DNA from: DATDCY01 sp031406795 [NCBI: Candidatus Rokuibacteriota bacterium]
GTDB taxonomy: Bacteria > JAUVQV01
Direction of reading: 5' to 3'
Length of the DNA stretch: 18,769 bases
Assembly: GCA_031406795.1 (NCBI GenBank)
Contig: JANOHV010000070.1
Span: 1 to 18,769, forward strand
Under the pieces are notes generated by a model. It saw only the letters and a program-made list of their open reading frames with translations, searched no databases and had not been told where the DNA came from. Each line of letters opens with the position of its first letter. Positions within the stretch are counted from its first letter, which is position 1. Positions 1-11,153 of the stretch are shown piece after piece. The position numbers were made by a program, and so were the translations under genes.

Positions 1-15
1 GAGGAGAAACGCTGA
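1..15 (+). CDS. 3' tail of an upstream gene (partial)
   Basis: The first five codons read Glu-Glu-Lys-Arg-stop, with TGA at 13-15 overlapping the ATG of the restriction gene by one base (TGATG). That is a classic translational-coupling junction, so an upstream operon gene probably ends here. The last codons and the overlap match the end of the Bro-N gene at 5329-5340 (AAA CGC TGATG). The missing gene may therefore be another Bro-N family member, or a methyltransferase subunit with a similar tail. Only five codons are visible, so no function can be assigned. Confidence 0.4.
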
Positions 16-20
16 TGCCG
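6..20 (+). repeat. 15-bp junction repeat, copy 1 (start of restriction gene)
   Basis: GAAACGCTGATGCCG is identical to 5329-5343. Here it spans the last two codons and stop of the upstream gene and the first two codons of the restriction gene. The same functional arrangement (Lys-Arg-stop overlapping ATG-CCG) occurs at the other copy. Confidence 0.75.
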
Positions 21-3000
21 CGCGGACGTCCCAGCAGGAGCTCCGCCGGAGCGACCGCCGCAGCGCCCGCTGCGCCGCGCGGCCGGGCCAACAACCGGCC
101 GCAGGTGCCATTCGCCTACAAGCTGGTCCTCAACCAGTGGCTCCTGTCGCTGTTCAACGTCAAGCGCTTCGAGGATCTGGCCGAGATCCTGCGCAATGAA
201 GCGATGGAGGGCCTGGACGAGAACAACGTCCACCACTTCCACCATGCGCTCACAGCTCAGCTCTTCAACCTGACGCAATTGCCCACCGAGCTGCTGCTCG
301 AATACGACCAGAACATCGTCAAGCACACGCAGCGGCTGAACGAGCGGCGCATCACGCGCGGCGAGGAGCCGGTCGCCTGGAAGTACTTCCAATACCTGAC
401 CCTGCTCTTCACGGAGATCTACCTCGACCGCTACTTCCGCGATCCAAAGGCGCTGCTCGCGGCGCTGAACGCGCAGGTGGCCACCTACAACACGGATAAG
501 CCCGAGGCCGACCAGATTGCGCCCTTCGCCGAGGCCGCCGAGGCCTGGCCACAGCTCAACAAGCTGGCCTACTGGAGCGCCACCGGCAGCGGCAAAACGC
601 TTTTGATGCACGCCAACATCCTCCAGTACCAGCAAGCCCTGGCGAAGCACGGCCGGCGGCGCGAGCTGAACCGCATTCTGTTGCTCACGCCGAACGAGGG
701 TCTATCGCAGCAGCACCTGCGCGAGTTCGAGGCGGCGGGCATCGCAGCGGAGCTGTTCAACAAGGACGGTCGCGGGTTGTTCACCGGGCAGGCGGTCGAG
801 ATCCTGGAGATCACCAAGCTCCGCGATGATATGGGCGACAAGACCATCGCCATCGACGCCTTCGAGGGCAACAACCTGGTGCTGGTGGACGAGGGGCACC
901 GCGGCGCGAGCGGCGGCGAAGAAGGCGCGTGGATGCGCTTTCGTAACGCACTGTGCGAAAAGGGCTTCTCGTTCGAGTACTCGGCCACCTTCGGGCAGGC
1001 GGTCAAGGGTAAGCCCAAGCTCACCGAGCTGTACGCCAAGAGCACGCTCTTCGACTACTCGTACCGCTACTTCTACGGCGACGGCTTCGGCAAGGACTAC
1101 CAGATCCTCAACCTGGACGAAGGGACGCAGCAGAATCACCTCGAGCTGTATCTGGTGGCCTGCCTGCTGTCGTTCTTCCAGCAGCAGCGGCTGTACCGCG
1201 AGCACGGCGCGTCCTTCCGACCGTTCAACATCGAGAAGCCGCTGTGGATCTTCGTCGGCGGGAGCGTGACGGCGACGCTGGCCACGCGGGATGCTTCGGA
1301 TATCGTGGAGATTTTGCAGTTCTTCGCCCGCTATGTGAAAGACCGGGCGGGGAGTATCGGGCGCATCGACCGGGTGTTGAACACGGGGCTCGAAACCGCG
1401 ACGGGCAGGAATCTGTTTGCAGGGCGATTCGGGTATCTAAATACCTGCGGGCTCTCGTCGGGGCAGGTCTTCGACGAGACGCTTGCAACGCTCTTCAACG
1501 CGCCGGGGGGCGGACAGCTTTATGTCGAAAACCTGAAGGGAGCGACCGGTGAGGTGGCGCTGCGGCTGGGCACCGAGAACGAGGCTTTCGGCGTCATCAA
1601 CGTGGGCGACGATGCCAAGCTGGTGAAGCTGTGCGAGGAGCACGGCCTGGCCACCGGCGAGCGCGAGTTCTCGGGCTCCCTGTTCCACGAAATCAACAAG
1701 CCGCACTCGCCGGTGAACTTGCTGATCGGCTCGAAGAAGTTCACCGAGGGGTGGAGCAGCTGGCGCGTCTCCACGATGGGCCTGATGAACGTCGGCAGGG
1801 GGGAAGGCGCACAGATCATTCAGCTTTTCGGGCGCGGGGTGCGGCTGAAGGGCCACGAGCTGAGTCTCAAGCGCAGCGGCAAGACCCGACTTCCGGAGGG
1901 CGTCGTGCGGCCCAAGCACATCAGCGTGCTGGAGACACTCGGCATCTTCGGCATCCACGCCGACTACATGGCGCAGTTCCGCGACTTCCTGGAAGAGGAG
2001 GGTCTGCCCACCAACGACGACCGCGTCGAGTTCCTGCTGCCGATTATCAAGAACCTCGGCACGCAGAAGCTCACGACGATCCGCCTCAAGAAGACGATCA
2101 ATGGCGTGAGCACCGAGTTCGGCGACGCGTTCCGCAAGCTCGGTCCGATACCGACCGTGGACAAGCCGGACCCCACCCGCGATCAGAGCACGAACTACCT
2201 GCAGAAGAACCAGGTCGTACTCAACTGGTATCCGAAGATCCAGGCGATGAAATCAGGCGGTCTCGTGGGCGGCGATGCGGATGCCGCGCCGAACGAGTCG
2301 CATCTGGACGCCCGGCATGTGGCCTTCCTCGACCTCGACCGGCTCTCCTTCGAGCTGGAGCGCTTCAAGGCCGAGCGCGGCTGGTACAACTTGAACCTGA
2401 CGCGACGGGGGATCGAGGCGTTGCTCGCGGATCAGAACTGGTACCGCCTGCAGATTCCCGCCGCAGAGCTGGCTTTTGATTCATTCGAGAAGGTGCGGCT
2501 GTGGGATGAGATCGCCCTCTCGCTGCTCAAGAAATACACCGAGCGCTACTACATCTTCCGCAAGCGCGAATGGGAGTTGCCGCACCTGGAGTATCGCGAT
2601 CTGGATGGGAACGACCCGAACTTCCTGGGGGTGAAGGAATCATCGGATGCGGGCTACTACCGCATCCTGATCGACAGGTCCCAGGAGGAGATCGTCGCGA
2701 AGCTCGAGGAGCTGAAGGCCGCAATCGAGAAAGGCGACCTCAAGCCTTGGGAATTCCGGGGCATGAAGGCCATCTGGTTCGGCAACCACCTGTACCAGCC
2801 ACTGCTCTGTCTGGATACGAACGTCGTTGAGATCAGTCCCGTGCCGCTGAACAAGGGCGAGCGCCAGTTCGTCGAGGATCTCAAGGCGTTCCACGAGGGG
2901 AACGCCGATTTCTTCAAGACTCGGGAGCTCTACCTGCTCCGCAATCTGAGCAAAGGGCGCGGTGTTGGCTTCTTCGAGGCCGGCAATTTCCATCCAGACT

Positions 3001-3302
3001 TCATCCTCTGGCTGTTGGCGGGCGGCAAGCAGCACATCATCTTCGTGGACCCCAAAGGCATCCGCAACCTCGGGCCGACCGATCCCAAGATCCAGTTCCA
3101 CGAAACGATCAAGGAGATCGAGCAACGACTCGGCGATCCAAACGTGAAATTGCAGTCCTTCATTGTCTCGAACACGGCCTCGCACACGATGATGATGCTC
3201 TGGAGCATGAAGAAGAGCGAGATGCAGAAGCGGCACGTCCTCTTTCAGGATGAGGACAAAGATAGTTACGTCGGAAGTATGCTTGGCGTGGCGGGGGCGT
3301 GA
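15..3302 (+). CDS. Type III-like restriction helicase-nuclease (Res-type subunit)
   Basis: This 1,095-residue superfamily 2 helicase has a C-terminal PD-(D/E)XK-type nuclease, the layout of type III restriction (Res) subunits. Walker A ATGSGKT is at 189-195, followed by LLLTPNEG near 223-230. The Walker B box DEGH is at 292-295, SAT motif III at 323-325, and helicase motif [10 protein letters not shown] at 603-610. Near the C-terminus, PD (Asp995) followed by VDPKG (Asp1012, Lys1014) fits a nuclease centre. Family members translocate on or hydrolyse ATP at DNA and cut unmodified foreign DNA with a partner methyltransferase. No methyltransferase is in the window, so the partner should lie to the left. 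The first 30 residues are a low-complexity Ala/Arg/Pro tail. The ATG overlaps the preceding stop codon, which supports the chosen start. The gene is about 10% longer than EcoP15I Res. All motifs look intact, so it is probably functional; the exact subtype is uncertain. Confidence 0.85.
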   Translation: MPRGRPSRSSAGATAAAPAAPRGRANNRPQVPFAYKLVLNQWLLSLFNVKRFEDLAEILRNEAMEGLDENNVHHFHHALTAQLFNLTQLPTELLLEYDQNIVKHTQRLNERRITRGEEPVAWKYFQYLTLLFTEIYLDRYFRDPKALLAALNAQVATYNTDKPEADQIAPFAEAAEAWPQLNKLAYWSATGSGKTLLMHANILQYQQALAKHGRRRELNRILLLTPNEGLSQQHLREFEAAGIAAELFNKDGRGLFTGQAVEILEITKLRDDMGDKTIAIDAFEGNNLVLVDEGHRGASGGEEGAWMRFRNALCEKGFSFEYSATFGQAVKGKPKLTELYAKSTLFDYSYRYFYGDGFGKDYQILNLDEGTQQNHLELYLVACLLSFFQQQRLYREHGASFRPFNIEKPLWIFVGGSVTATLATRDASDIVEILQFFARYVKDRAGSIGRIDRVLNTGLETATGRNLFAGRFGYLNTCGLSSGQVFDETLATLFNAPGGGQLYVENLKGATGEVALRLGTENEAFGVINVGDDAKLVKLCEEHGLATGEREFSGSLFHEINKPHSPVNLLIGSKKFTEGWSSWRVSTMGLMNVGRGEGAQIIQLFGRGVRLKGHELSLKRSGKTRLPEGVVRPKHISVLETLGIFGIHADYMAQFRDFLEEEGLPTNDDRVEFLLPIIKNLGTQKLTTIRLKKTINGVSTEFGDAFRKLGPIPTVDKPDPTRDQSTNYLQKNQVVLNWYPKIQAMKSGGLVGGDADAAPNESHLDARHVAFLDLDRLSFELERFKAERGWYNLNLTRRGIEALLADQNWYRLQIPAAELAFDSFEKVRLWDEIALSLLKKYTERYYIFRKREWELPHLEYRDLDGNDPNFLGVKESSDAGYYRILIDRSQEEIVAKLEELKAAIEKGDLKPWEFRGMKAIWFGNHLYQPLLCLDTNVVEISPVPLNKGERQFVEDLKAFHEGNADFFKTRELYLLRNLSKGRGVGFFEAGNFHPDFILWLLAGGKQHIIFVDPKGIRNLGPTDPKIQFHETIKEIEQRLGDPNVKLQSFIVSNTASHTMMMLWSMKKSEMQKRHVLFQDEDKDSYVGSMLGVAGA

Positions 3303-3306
3303 ACCG

Positions 3307-3344
3307 CCCTGCTAGAACGTCTTGCCGGCGTTGTACTCCTGCAG
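3307..3344 (+). repeat. Ghost of carB 3' end (att-like direct repeat, left copy)
   Basis: This 38-bp stretch matches 5347-5384 at 35 positions; the mismatches are at 3324, 3332 and 3333. Read on the minus strand it encodes LQEYNAGKTF-stop, against [14 protein letters not shown] in the intact carB. It begins four bases after the restriction gene's stop. Similarity ends sharply on both sides. A detached gene 3' end of this kind is the usual footprint of site-specific integration at that gene's end. Confidence 0.85.
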
Positions 3345-3406
3345 GGAAACTGGTTCTCGAAAGCACGACAGACCAGCGTGGCATTGGGCATGAGGAGCAC
3401 TCGGCG

Positions 3407-4393
3407 GTGAAAGTCTTCATCATCGGATCTGGCTTTACGAAGGCCGTATTCCCCAACGCGCCACTGAACAAGGACCTCATTGACGCACTCTCCGGGAAAT
3501 TCATTGCTTCCGCCGCGGCTGTCTTGCGAGAGAGATATAAAACAAACGACATCGAGATCGCGCTTACGAAGTTCGATTCCGACCTCGCCGTATCTCAAAG
3601 TGAGCCTGGGTCGCTGGCCGAGAATGGCCGCAGGCTCCGACGACGGATCGAAACTGAGCTCGGCGATTACTTCAGCTCATTCGTGGCCTCCGAAGAACTC
3701 CTCGCCCAATCATCGTGGCTTACTCAATTTATTGATGGTGTCTTTGCCTCTGGAGATGTTGTCGTTAGCCTGAATTACGATTGTGTTCTGGAGGGGGCAT
3801 TAGATTGCCGTGGCAAGTGGTCACCGAACGGCGGATACGGATCTCACTTCGATCTGCCATTCGTTTGTGACGACGACTTCTCGAAAAGCCCAGTTACGGT
3901 ATTAAAGATCCACGGGTCTGCCAACTTCGCAATTGCACCTTACTTCAATAAACCTGAAGCCAGTGACGTGAACTTCGTTTTTGATGAACGTTTCTTTCCG
4001 CGCTCAGCCAAGAATACGCACTTTGGCTATGGTTCAGGGTCGGAAGGAACTTATCTGATCGCACCCAGTTACGTGAAGATTCCAACCGTGAAAATGGTCT
4101 ATTTGATGCTTGAAGCGCTATGCGCAACGACAATAGCCATGAATCTTGTGATAATCGGAAGTGCACTGCGTCCCGAGGACGGATTCTTGACGGTGCTACA
4201 CACCAATTTTCTTCACCAGCCTTCCTGGAAGGCGCGGAGAGTATTCATCGTTGATCCGGCGGCGAACGCGATCAGCGACAATATTAAGAAATTTTGGGGA
4301 GTGAACGTATCGAGTCAAATCGTTCCAATCGAAGGACATCTCGAAGCTTCCGTTCCGCTGTTGATCAAGTCGCTTTGTGAACGACAGATTTGA
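3407..4393 (+). CDS. SIR2-like domain protein (candidate NAD-consuming defence effector)
   Basis: This 328-residue protein has the hallmarks of the bacterial SIR2-like (SIR2_2-type) family. A glycine-rich start, FIIGSGFTKA, occupies residues 4-13. SLNYDCVLE at 121-129 gives Asn123 and Asp125, and LKIHGSANF at 166-174 gives His169. LVIIGSALRPED comes late in the chain. In known defence systems such proteins cleave or deplete NAD+ during phage infection; that role is inferred here. The open frame extends upstream to an ATG at 3299. I prefer the GTG at 3407 because GGAG at 3394-3397 is well spaced and the domain begins right there, whereas the longer start would translate through the carB ghost. 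The gene is poorer in GC than its neighbours, which suggests separate acquisition. No second effector domain is visible, so the trigger is unknown. Confidence 0.72.
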   Translation: MKVFIIGSGFTKAVFPNAPLNKDLIDALSGKFIASAAAVLRERYKTNDIEIALTKFDSDLAVSQSEPGSLAENGRRLRRRIETELGDYFSSFVASEELLAQSSWLTQFIDGVFASGDVVVSLNYDCVLEGALDCRGKWSPNGGYGSHFDLPFVCDDDFSKSPVTVLKIHGSANFAIAPYFNKPEASDVNFVFDERFFPRSAKNTHFGYGSGSEGTYLIAPSYVKIPTVKMVYLMLEALCATTIAMNLVIIGSALRPEDGFLTVLHTNFLHQPSWKARRVFIVDPAANAISDNIKKFWGVNVSSQIVPIEGHLEASVPLLIKSLCERQI

Positions 4394-4486
4394 TGCGGCG
4401 TACCCAGGAAGACGTGCTGCCAAGATCAGCCTCACCTGCTCCAGTCGGCAGACCCTAAACGATGTCCTGTTGGAAAGGAGATAGTC

Positions 4487-5338
4487 ATGAATACTGAAAA
4501 AGACAACAAACTCGCGGTGTTCGAAGGTAAGCAGGTCCGAAAGATTCTTCACGAAGACAAATGGTGGTTTGTTGTGGATGACGTTGTGCTCGCTCTCATT
4601 GAATCGCGAGATCCAAAGCAATATATCCAGCGCATGAAGCAGCGCGACCCGGAGTTGGGCAAAGGGTGGGTACAGATTGTACGTACCCTTCCCATCCCCA
4701 CCGAAGGCGGTCCGCAAAAGCTCAATTGCGCCAACACCGAGGGCATCTTCCGCCTGATCCAATCCATACCCAGCCCCAAGGCCGAACCGTTCAAACGCTG
4801 GCTGGCGCGGGCGGGCAAGGAGCGGATTGACGAGATCGAAAACCCCGAGCTGGCCATGGGCCGGATGCAGGAACTCTACGAAAAGAAGGGCTACCCCAAG
4901 GAGTGGATCGACAAGCGGCTGCGGGGCATCGCCGTCCGCCAGGATCTGACCGATGAATGGAAGAACCGGGGCGCGCAAACCACCTCGGAATACGCCATCC
5001 TGACCAATGAGATCATGCAGGGTGCGTTCGGTTTGAACGTGGAGGAGTACAAGCAGGTGAAAGACTTGCAGCGGGAGAACCTCCGCGATCACATGACCGA
5101 CATCGAGCTGATTCTGACCATGCTCGGCGAGGCAACCACCACGGAGCTGCACCGGGACCGGGATTCGCAAGGTATGGCGCCGCTGAAAAAGGATGCCAAA
5201 ACCGGCGGGGCAGTGGCAGGCAGGACGCGCAAGGACATTGAGGCCCAGACCGGTAAGCCGGTCATCTCGGGCGAGAACTTCAAGAAACTGTCTGCCAGGA
5301 AACCGAAAAGGCTGAAGGCGGACGGGGGGAAACGCTGA
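4487..5338 (+). CDS. Bro-N domain protein (phage antirepressor / DinD-like)
   Basis: This 283-residue protein has an N-terminal Bro-N type domain (about 8-110) with KWWFVVDDVVLAL at 25-37 and the characteristic IPSPKAEPFKRWLA at 94-107. A conserved C-terminal region follows: YPKEWIDKRLRGIA, then LRDHMTDIELILTMLGEA, then a basic tail. This is the chromosomal BRO/antirepressor family related to DNA-damage-inducible DinD, whose members often sit inside restriction-modification operons. Its biochemical role is unclear; DNA binding or control of neighbouring genes is plausible. AGGAG at 4476-4480, six bases before the ATG, is an excellent ribosome site. The stop overlaps an ATG-CCG (TGATG) that opens only a five-codon frame into the carB junction, as if the next gene had been cut away. 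Confidence 0.82.
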   Translation: MNTEKDNKLAVFEGKQVRKILHEDKWWFVVDDVVLALIESRDPKQYIQRMKQRDPELGKGWVQIVRTLPIPTEGGPQKLNCANTEGIFRLIQSIPSPKAEPFKRWLARAGKERIDEIENPELAMGRMQELYEKKGYPKEWIDKRLRGIAVRQDLTDEWKNRGAQTTSEYAILTNEIMQGAFGLNVEEYKQVKDLQRENLRDHMTDIELILTMLGEATTTELHRDRDSQGMAPLKKDAKTGGAVAGRTRKDIEAQTGKPVISGENFKKLSARKPKRLKADGGKR

Positions 5339-5343
5339 TGCCG
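5329..5343 (+). repeat. 15-bp junction repeat, copy 2 (end of Bro-N gene)
   Basis: It is identical to 6-20. Here it covers Lys-Arg-stop of the Bro-N gene and an overlapping ATG-CCG. The frame from that ATG reads Met-Pro-Ser-Pro-Cys-stop, so the following gene is missing. This looks like a stump of a restriction gene start. Confidence 0.75.
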
Positions 5344-5351
5344 AGCCCCTG

Positions 5352-8570
<3,219 letters not shown>

Positions 8571-8572
8571 GG

Positions 8573-9163
8573 TCACTTCCCCCCGGTGCGCAGCGAGTCG
8601 AAGGAGGCGACCACCGCCGGGTAGAACTGCTCGAATTGCTCTTCGGTGCCGGCGAAGGTCATCTGGTAGAACCGGCCCTTCGCCTGCACCACCCGGATCA
8701 GCGACTGGTAGCCTTGAGCGCCGCGCTGGAACAGGTACACGGATTGCGCGTAGGGCGGGACCGCCTCCGGGTGCTCCGCGATCGCGAGGAAACGCACCCG
8801 CTCGTTGTCGAAGCGCAGCTGGCCGAGCAGCGTCTGCCAGCGCACCTCGAGCGTCACGATCCCCGCCGCCTCGTGCGTCAGGTGGATCAGCGGCTCGATG
8901 CCGGCGGCGTCCGCCGCTCCCTTGGCGACGAGCCCCGGGCCCATGTGTCCCGAATCGTCCGTGTCCCAGCCCTCCGGGGGCGTGATCGTGAAGTGCCCGG
9001 CCGGGTCGGTGTACGGTGTCGGCTCGGCGGCGAGCCAGCCGAAGAACGGCAGCAGGAAGAGGCCGCCGAAGATCAGCGCGGAGAAGAGCCGCTTCGACCA
9101 GCGGCCGAGCGCGGACTTCGGCCCGGCCTCCCAGGCGAAGAGCATCCCGTCCGGCGGCTTCAC
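8573..9163 (-). CDS. Membrane-anchored protein of unknown function inside the car operon
   Basis: This 196-residue protein has a basic N-terminal stretch, one hydrophobic segment (about 27-46), and a soluble domain that should face the periplasm. The domain opens with [12 protein letters not shown] and ends with [19 protein letters not shown], a pattern typical of PsbP/DcrB-like (DUF1795-type) folds. I know no catalytic function for it. The GTG start overlaps the carA stop by three bases, and its TGA lies next to the carB start, so it is translationally coupled on both sides. An internal ATG at 9145 (Met7) is an alternative start. CarA and CarB form a complex and are normally adjacent, so this insertion is notable. 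The protein could tie expression to the envelope or be a passenger. Confidence 0.75.
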   Translation of the reverse strand: MKPPDGMLFAWEAGPKSALGRWSKRLFSALIFGGLFLLPFFGWLAAEPTPYTDPAGHFTITPPEGWDTDDSGHMGPGLVAKGAADAAGIEPLIHLTHEAAGIVTLEVRWQTLLGQLRFDNERVRFLAIAEHPEAVPPYAQSVYLFQRGAQGYQSLIRVVQAKGRFYQMTFAGTEEQFEQFYPAVVASFDSLRTGGK

Positions 9164-10272
9164 GGGCGATTGCGGTCCATCAGGGCGATGAAGTCGTCGA
9201 AGAGGTGGCGCGCGTCGTGCGGCCCCGGCGAGGCCTCGGGGTGGTACTGCACCGAGAAGGCCGGCAGGGTGCGGTGGCGCATCCCCTCGTTGGTGCGGTC
9301 GTAGAGATTAACATGAGTCAACTCGACGACCGCCGGGTCGAGCGAGTCCATGTCGACGCAGAAGCCGTGGTTCTGCGAGGTGATGTCGATGCGGCCGGTG
9401 CGCTGGTCCATGACCGGGTGATTCGCGCCGCGGTGGCCGAACTTGAGCTTGTAGGTGCGGCCGCCGAGCGCCAGGCCGAGCATCTGGTGGCCGAGGCAGA
9501 TGCCGAAGATCGGTTTCTTCCCGAGCAGGCCGCGCACGGTCTCGATGACGTAGGGCACGCCTTCGGGGTCGCCGGGGCCGTTGGAGAGAAAGACGCCGTC
9601 CGGGTCGGTCGCCAGGATTTCGGCGGCGCTGGCCGAGGCGGGGAACACGGTGACGTCGCAGCCGACGGCGGCCAGGCACGCGAGGATGCTGCTTTTCATG
9701 CCGCAGTCGATCGCGGCGACGCGGTGGCGCTTCTCGCCGGGGTAGCTCGGGGTGTGGGCTTTGGCGCAGGTCACTTCGCGCACCAGATCGCGGCCGACGA
9801 GGCCGGGGGAGGCCTGCGCCTTGCGCTGCAGCGACGCCGCGTCGAGGTCGACCGAGGAGATCACGCCCTTCATGGCCCCGCGGCTTCTCAGGTGGCGGGT
9901 CAGCGCGCGGGTGTCCACGCCGCTGATCCCCGGGACCCCAAAGCGGCCGAGGAAGGCGCCGAGGCTTTCGGCGGCGCGCCAGTTGGAGTGCACCGGCGAG
10001 ATCTCGCGCACCACGAGGCCCTCGACCCAGGGGCGGCCCGATTCGACGTCCTCGGCGTTGGCGCCGTAGTTGCCGATCAGCGGGTAGGTCATCACGACGA
10101 TCTGGCCGCAGTACGAGGGGTCGGTGGTGATTTCCTGGTAACCGGACATCGAGGTGTTGAAGACAACTTCGCCGTGGTGCTCGCCGGGGGCGCCGAAGGC
10201 CGTCCCGGCAAAAGCGGCGCCATCCTCGAGGACGAGGAGGGCAGGCCGGGCAGCGTTCAAACTCGTCTCCAT
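9160..10272 (-). CDS. carA: Carbamoyl-phosphate synthase small subunit (glutaminase)
   Basis: CarA hydrolyses glutamine and passes ammonia to CarB. It is 370 residues from the chosen ATG (E. coli 382). The N-terminal small-chain domain shows [18 protein letters not shown] at 37-54. The class I glutamine amidotransferase domain has GICLGHQ with nucleophile Cys259, and HPEASPGP with His344 and Glu346, so the triad is complete. The open frame extends 35 codons further upstream, but that extension runs through the promoter-like hexamers and has no family resemblance. I therefore start at [10 protein letters not shown] (10272). No Shine-Dalgarno sequence precedes this ATG, in keeping with the short-leader promoter described separately. 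It is the first gene of the carA-membrane protein-carB operon. Confidence 0.96.
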   Translation of the reverse strand: METSLNAARPALLVLEDGAAFAGTAFGAPGEHHGEVVFNTSMSGYQEITTDPSYCGQIVVMTYPLIGNYGANAEDVESGRPWVEGLVVREISPVHSNWRAAESLGAFLGRFGVPGISGVDTRALTRHLRSRGAMKGVISSVDLDAASLQRKAQASPGLVGRDLVREVTCAKAHTPSYPGEKRHRVAAIDCGMKSSILACLAAVGCDVTVFPASASAAEILATDPDGVFLSNGPGDPEGVPYVIETVRGLLGKKPIFGICLGHQMLGLALGGRTYKLKFGHRGANHPVMDQRTGRIDITSQNHGFCVDMDSLDPAVVELTHVNLYDRTNEGMRHRTLPAFSVQYHPEASPGPHDARHLFDDFIALMDRNRP

Positions 10273-10284
10273 GGTCGGGCCGGG

Positions 10285-10313
10285 ATGATAGCGGAAACGG
10301 GGCGGGATGACAA
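10285..10313 (-). promoter_or_regulatory. Sigma-70-type promoter for the car operon
   Basis: On the minus strand, TTGTCA (10308-10313) and TATCAT (10285-10290) are separated by 17 bases, and each matches consensus at five of six positions. The -10 box ends only 12 bases before the carA ATG. The predicted transcript leader is therefore about half a dozen bases, with no room for a pyrimidine attenuator or a ribosome site. Confidence 0.7.
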
Positions 10314-10363
10314 ACCATTTCGGAATCTGTCGAAGGCCCGCGGCGGGAAGAATTCCGGATGTA

Positions 10364-10386
10364 GGGGAGGGGTTCACCTCCTCCCG
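10364..10386. repeat. Imperfect palindromic intergenic repeat (GGGGAGGGG family)
   Basis: GGGAGGGG-TTCAC-CTCCTCCC forms a stem of about eight pairs with one G-T pair, between carA and the periplasmic gene. Flanking GTAG and the overall design match the copies at 12172 and 14183. It is degenerate compared with those. It has no T-run and so is not an obvious intrinsic terminator. Confidence 0.55.
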
Positions 10387-10417
10387 GACCGCGGATGAAG
10401 CTATCAGCGCCCCCGGC

Positions 10418-11140
10418 TTACGGGCGGAAGTCCTTGTCGGTGAGCGGCGGGTTGAGGACGACGCGGGTGATGACCGTATCGCCGGTCGGCTGGTTCGATG
10501 CGAAGTTCGCCTCCCGGAAGGGGAAGAGCACCCCGTCCACTACGCGGAAATCCGCGAAGTCGGTGGCGAAGTTCGTCTTCATCCCCGGCGCCTCGAGGAC
10601 GCCGGAGGTGCGCACGATCCGCCCGGTGGCGGTGTCCGCGTAGACGGTCAGCGTAAGACCTTCGCCGAGAGGGATTTCCAGGCCCTGGAGCTTGCCGCCG
10701 TCCATGGGCGCAAGCAGCTTGATTGCCGCGCGCCGCTCGTCGAGAAGCCAGGGGATATCGGCCCGGGCGGCCTGAAGGACCATCGAGGTCCGCAGGAACC
10801 CGTCGGCGGGGGACATGTTCCCTTTGCCGTCGGAGCGCCAGCCCTGGTCGCCGTCGAGAATCCGCGTCTCGAAGTGGTTCGGGTAGTCGAGCGTGGTCTT
10901 GAGCCGGTTCGGCCGGGCGAATGTCCGCGCCAGGGGGCCTTCGCCGCGCATGACGGAGGTGACCGACCCTTCCATCCGGTAGGCCTTGATCTTGCCCAGC
11001 GCCGCCTTCCCGCCGTAGGCCGTCAGGACGGTGTCGACCAGGGTGTCCACCGGCGTCGGCCCCGCGGCGGCGTGCGCGGCAGCGGGGAATGACAGACAGG
11101 CCCAGCAGAGGAATGCCGCGGGGATCTTCTTCATGACCAT
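10418..11140 (-). CDS. Secreted periplasmic protein, LolA/lipoprotein-sorting-like
   Basis: This is a predicted 240-residue exported protein. MVMKKIPAAFLCWACLSF then PAAAHAAAG is a clear signal peptide with cleavage after an AHA or AAA motif. The mature part has TLVDTVLTAYGGKAALGKIKAYRMEG, then alternating beta-strand-like segments ending FADFRVVDGVLFPF. That style is common in outer-membrane lipoprotein-sorting (LolA/LolB-like) folds, but no specific residue proves the function. The open frame extends to 11203, where it would overlap the radical SAM gene. I choose ATG 11140 (ATG 11134 is nearly as good) because the signal peptide starts there. The start lies 13 bases after the radical SAM stop, so the two are probably co-transcribed. 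A role in carrying lipids or lipoproteins is a guess. Confidence 0.7.
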   Translation of the reverse strand: MVMKKIPAAFLCWACLSFPAAAHAAAGPTPVDTLVDTVLTAYGGKAALGKIKAYRMEGSVTSVMRGEGPLARTFARPNRLKTTLDYPNHFETRILDGDQGWRSDGKGNMSPADGFLRTSMVLQAARADIPWLLDERRAAIKLLAPMDGGKLQGLEIPLGEGLTLTVYADTATGRIVRTSGVLEAPGMKTNFATDFADFRVVDGVLFPFREANFASNQPTGDTVITRVVLNPPLTDKDFRP

Positions 11141-11153
11141 GAAATACCCGTTC

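Larger units (their letters stand above)
3307..5346 (+). mobile_element. Putative integrated SIR2/Bro-N module at the carB 3' end
   Basis: This 2.04-kb segment runs from the left carB-end repeat to the base before the true carB terminus, so it is delimited by direct repeats in the same orientation. It carries only the SIR2-like and Bro-N genes and no integrase or transposase. If it is an element, it was mobilised in trans or is the remnant of a larger one. The SIR2 gene is visibly poorer in GC than carB. The boundary is seen directly; mobility is inferred. Confidence 0.55.

Noticed and set aside
3299-3406. N-terminal 36-residue extension of the SIR2 protein from ATG 3299
   Set aside because: It would translate the carB ghost, overlaps the restriction stop codon, and lacks a ribosome site. 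GTG 3407 has GGAG at a good distance.
4196-5170. 324-residue minus-strand open frame across the SIR2 end and Bro-N gene
   Set aside because: It covers two genes with clear domains and ribosome sites and shows no recognisable motif.
3303-5346. Integrase or transposase inside the att-bounded module
   Set aside because: Both genes there have other clear domains and no recombinase motif is present in any frame I read.
9016-10398. Plus-strand open frame opposite carA
   Set aside because: Low-complexity Ala/Arg/Val/Asp shadow of carA, with no family resemblance.
10273-10417. Pyrimidine-responsive attenuator upstream of carA
   Set aside because: The predicted leader is only about six bases, and no PyrR-type anti-terminator stem is visible.
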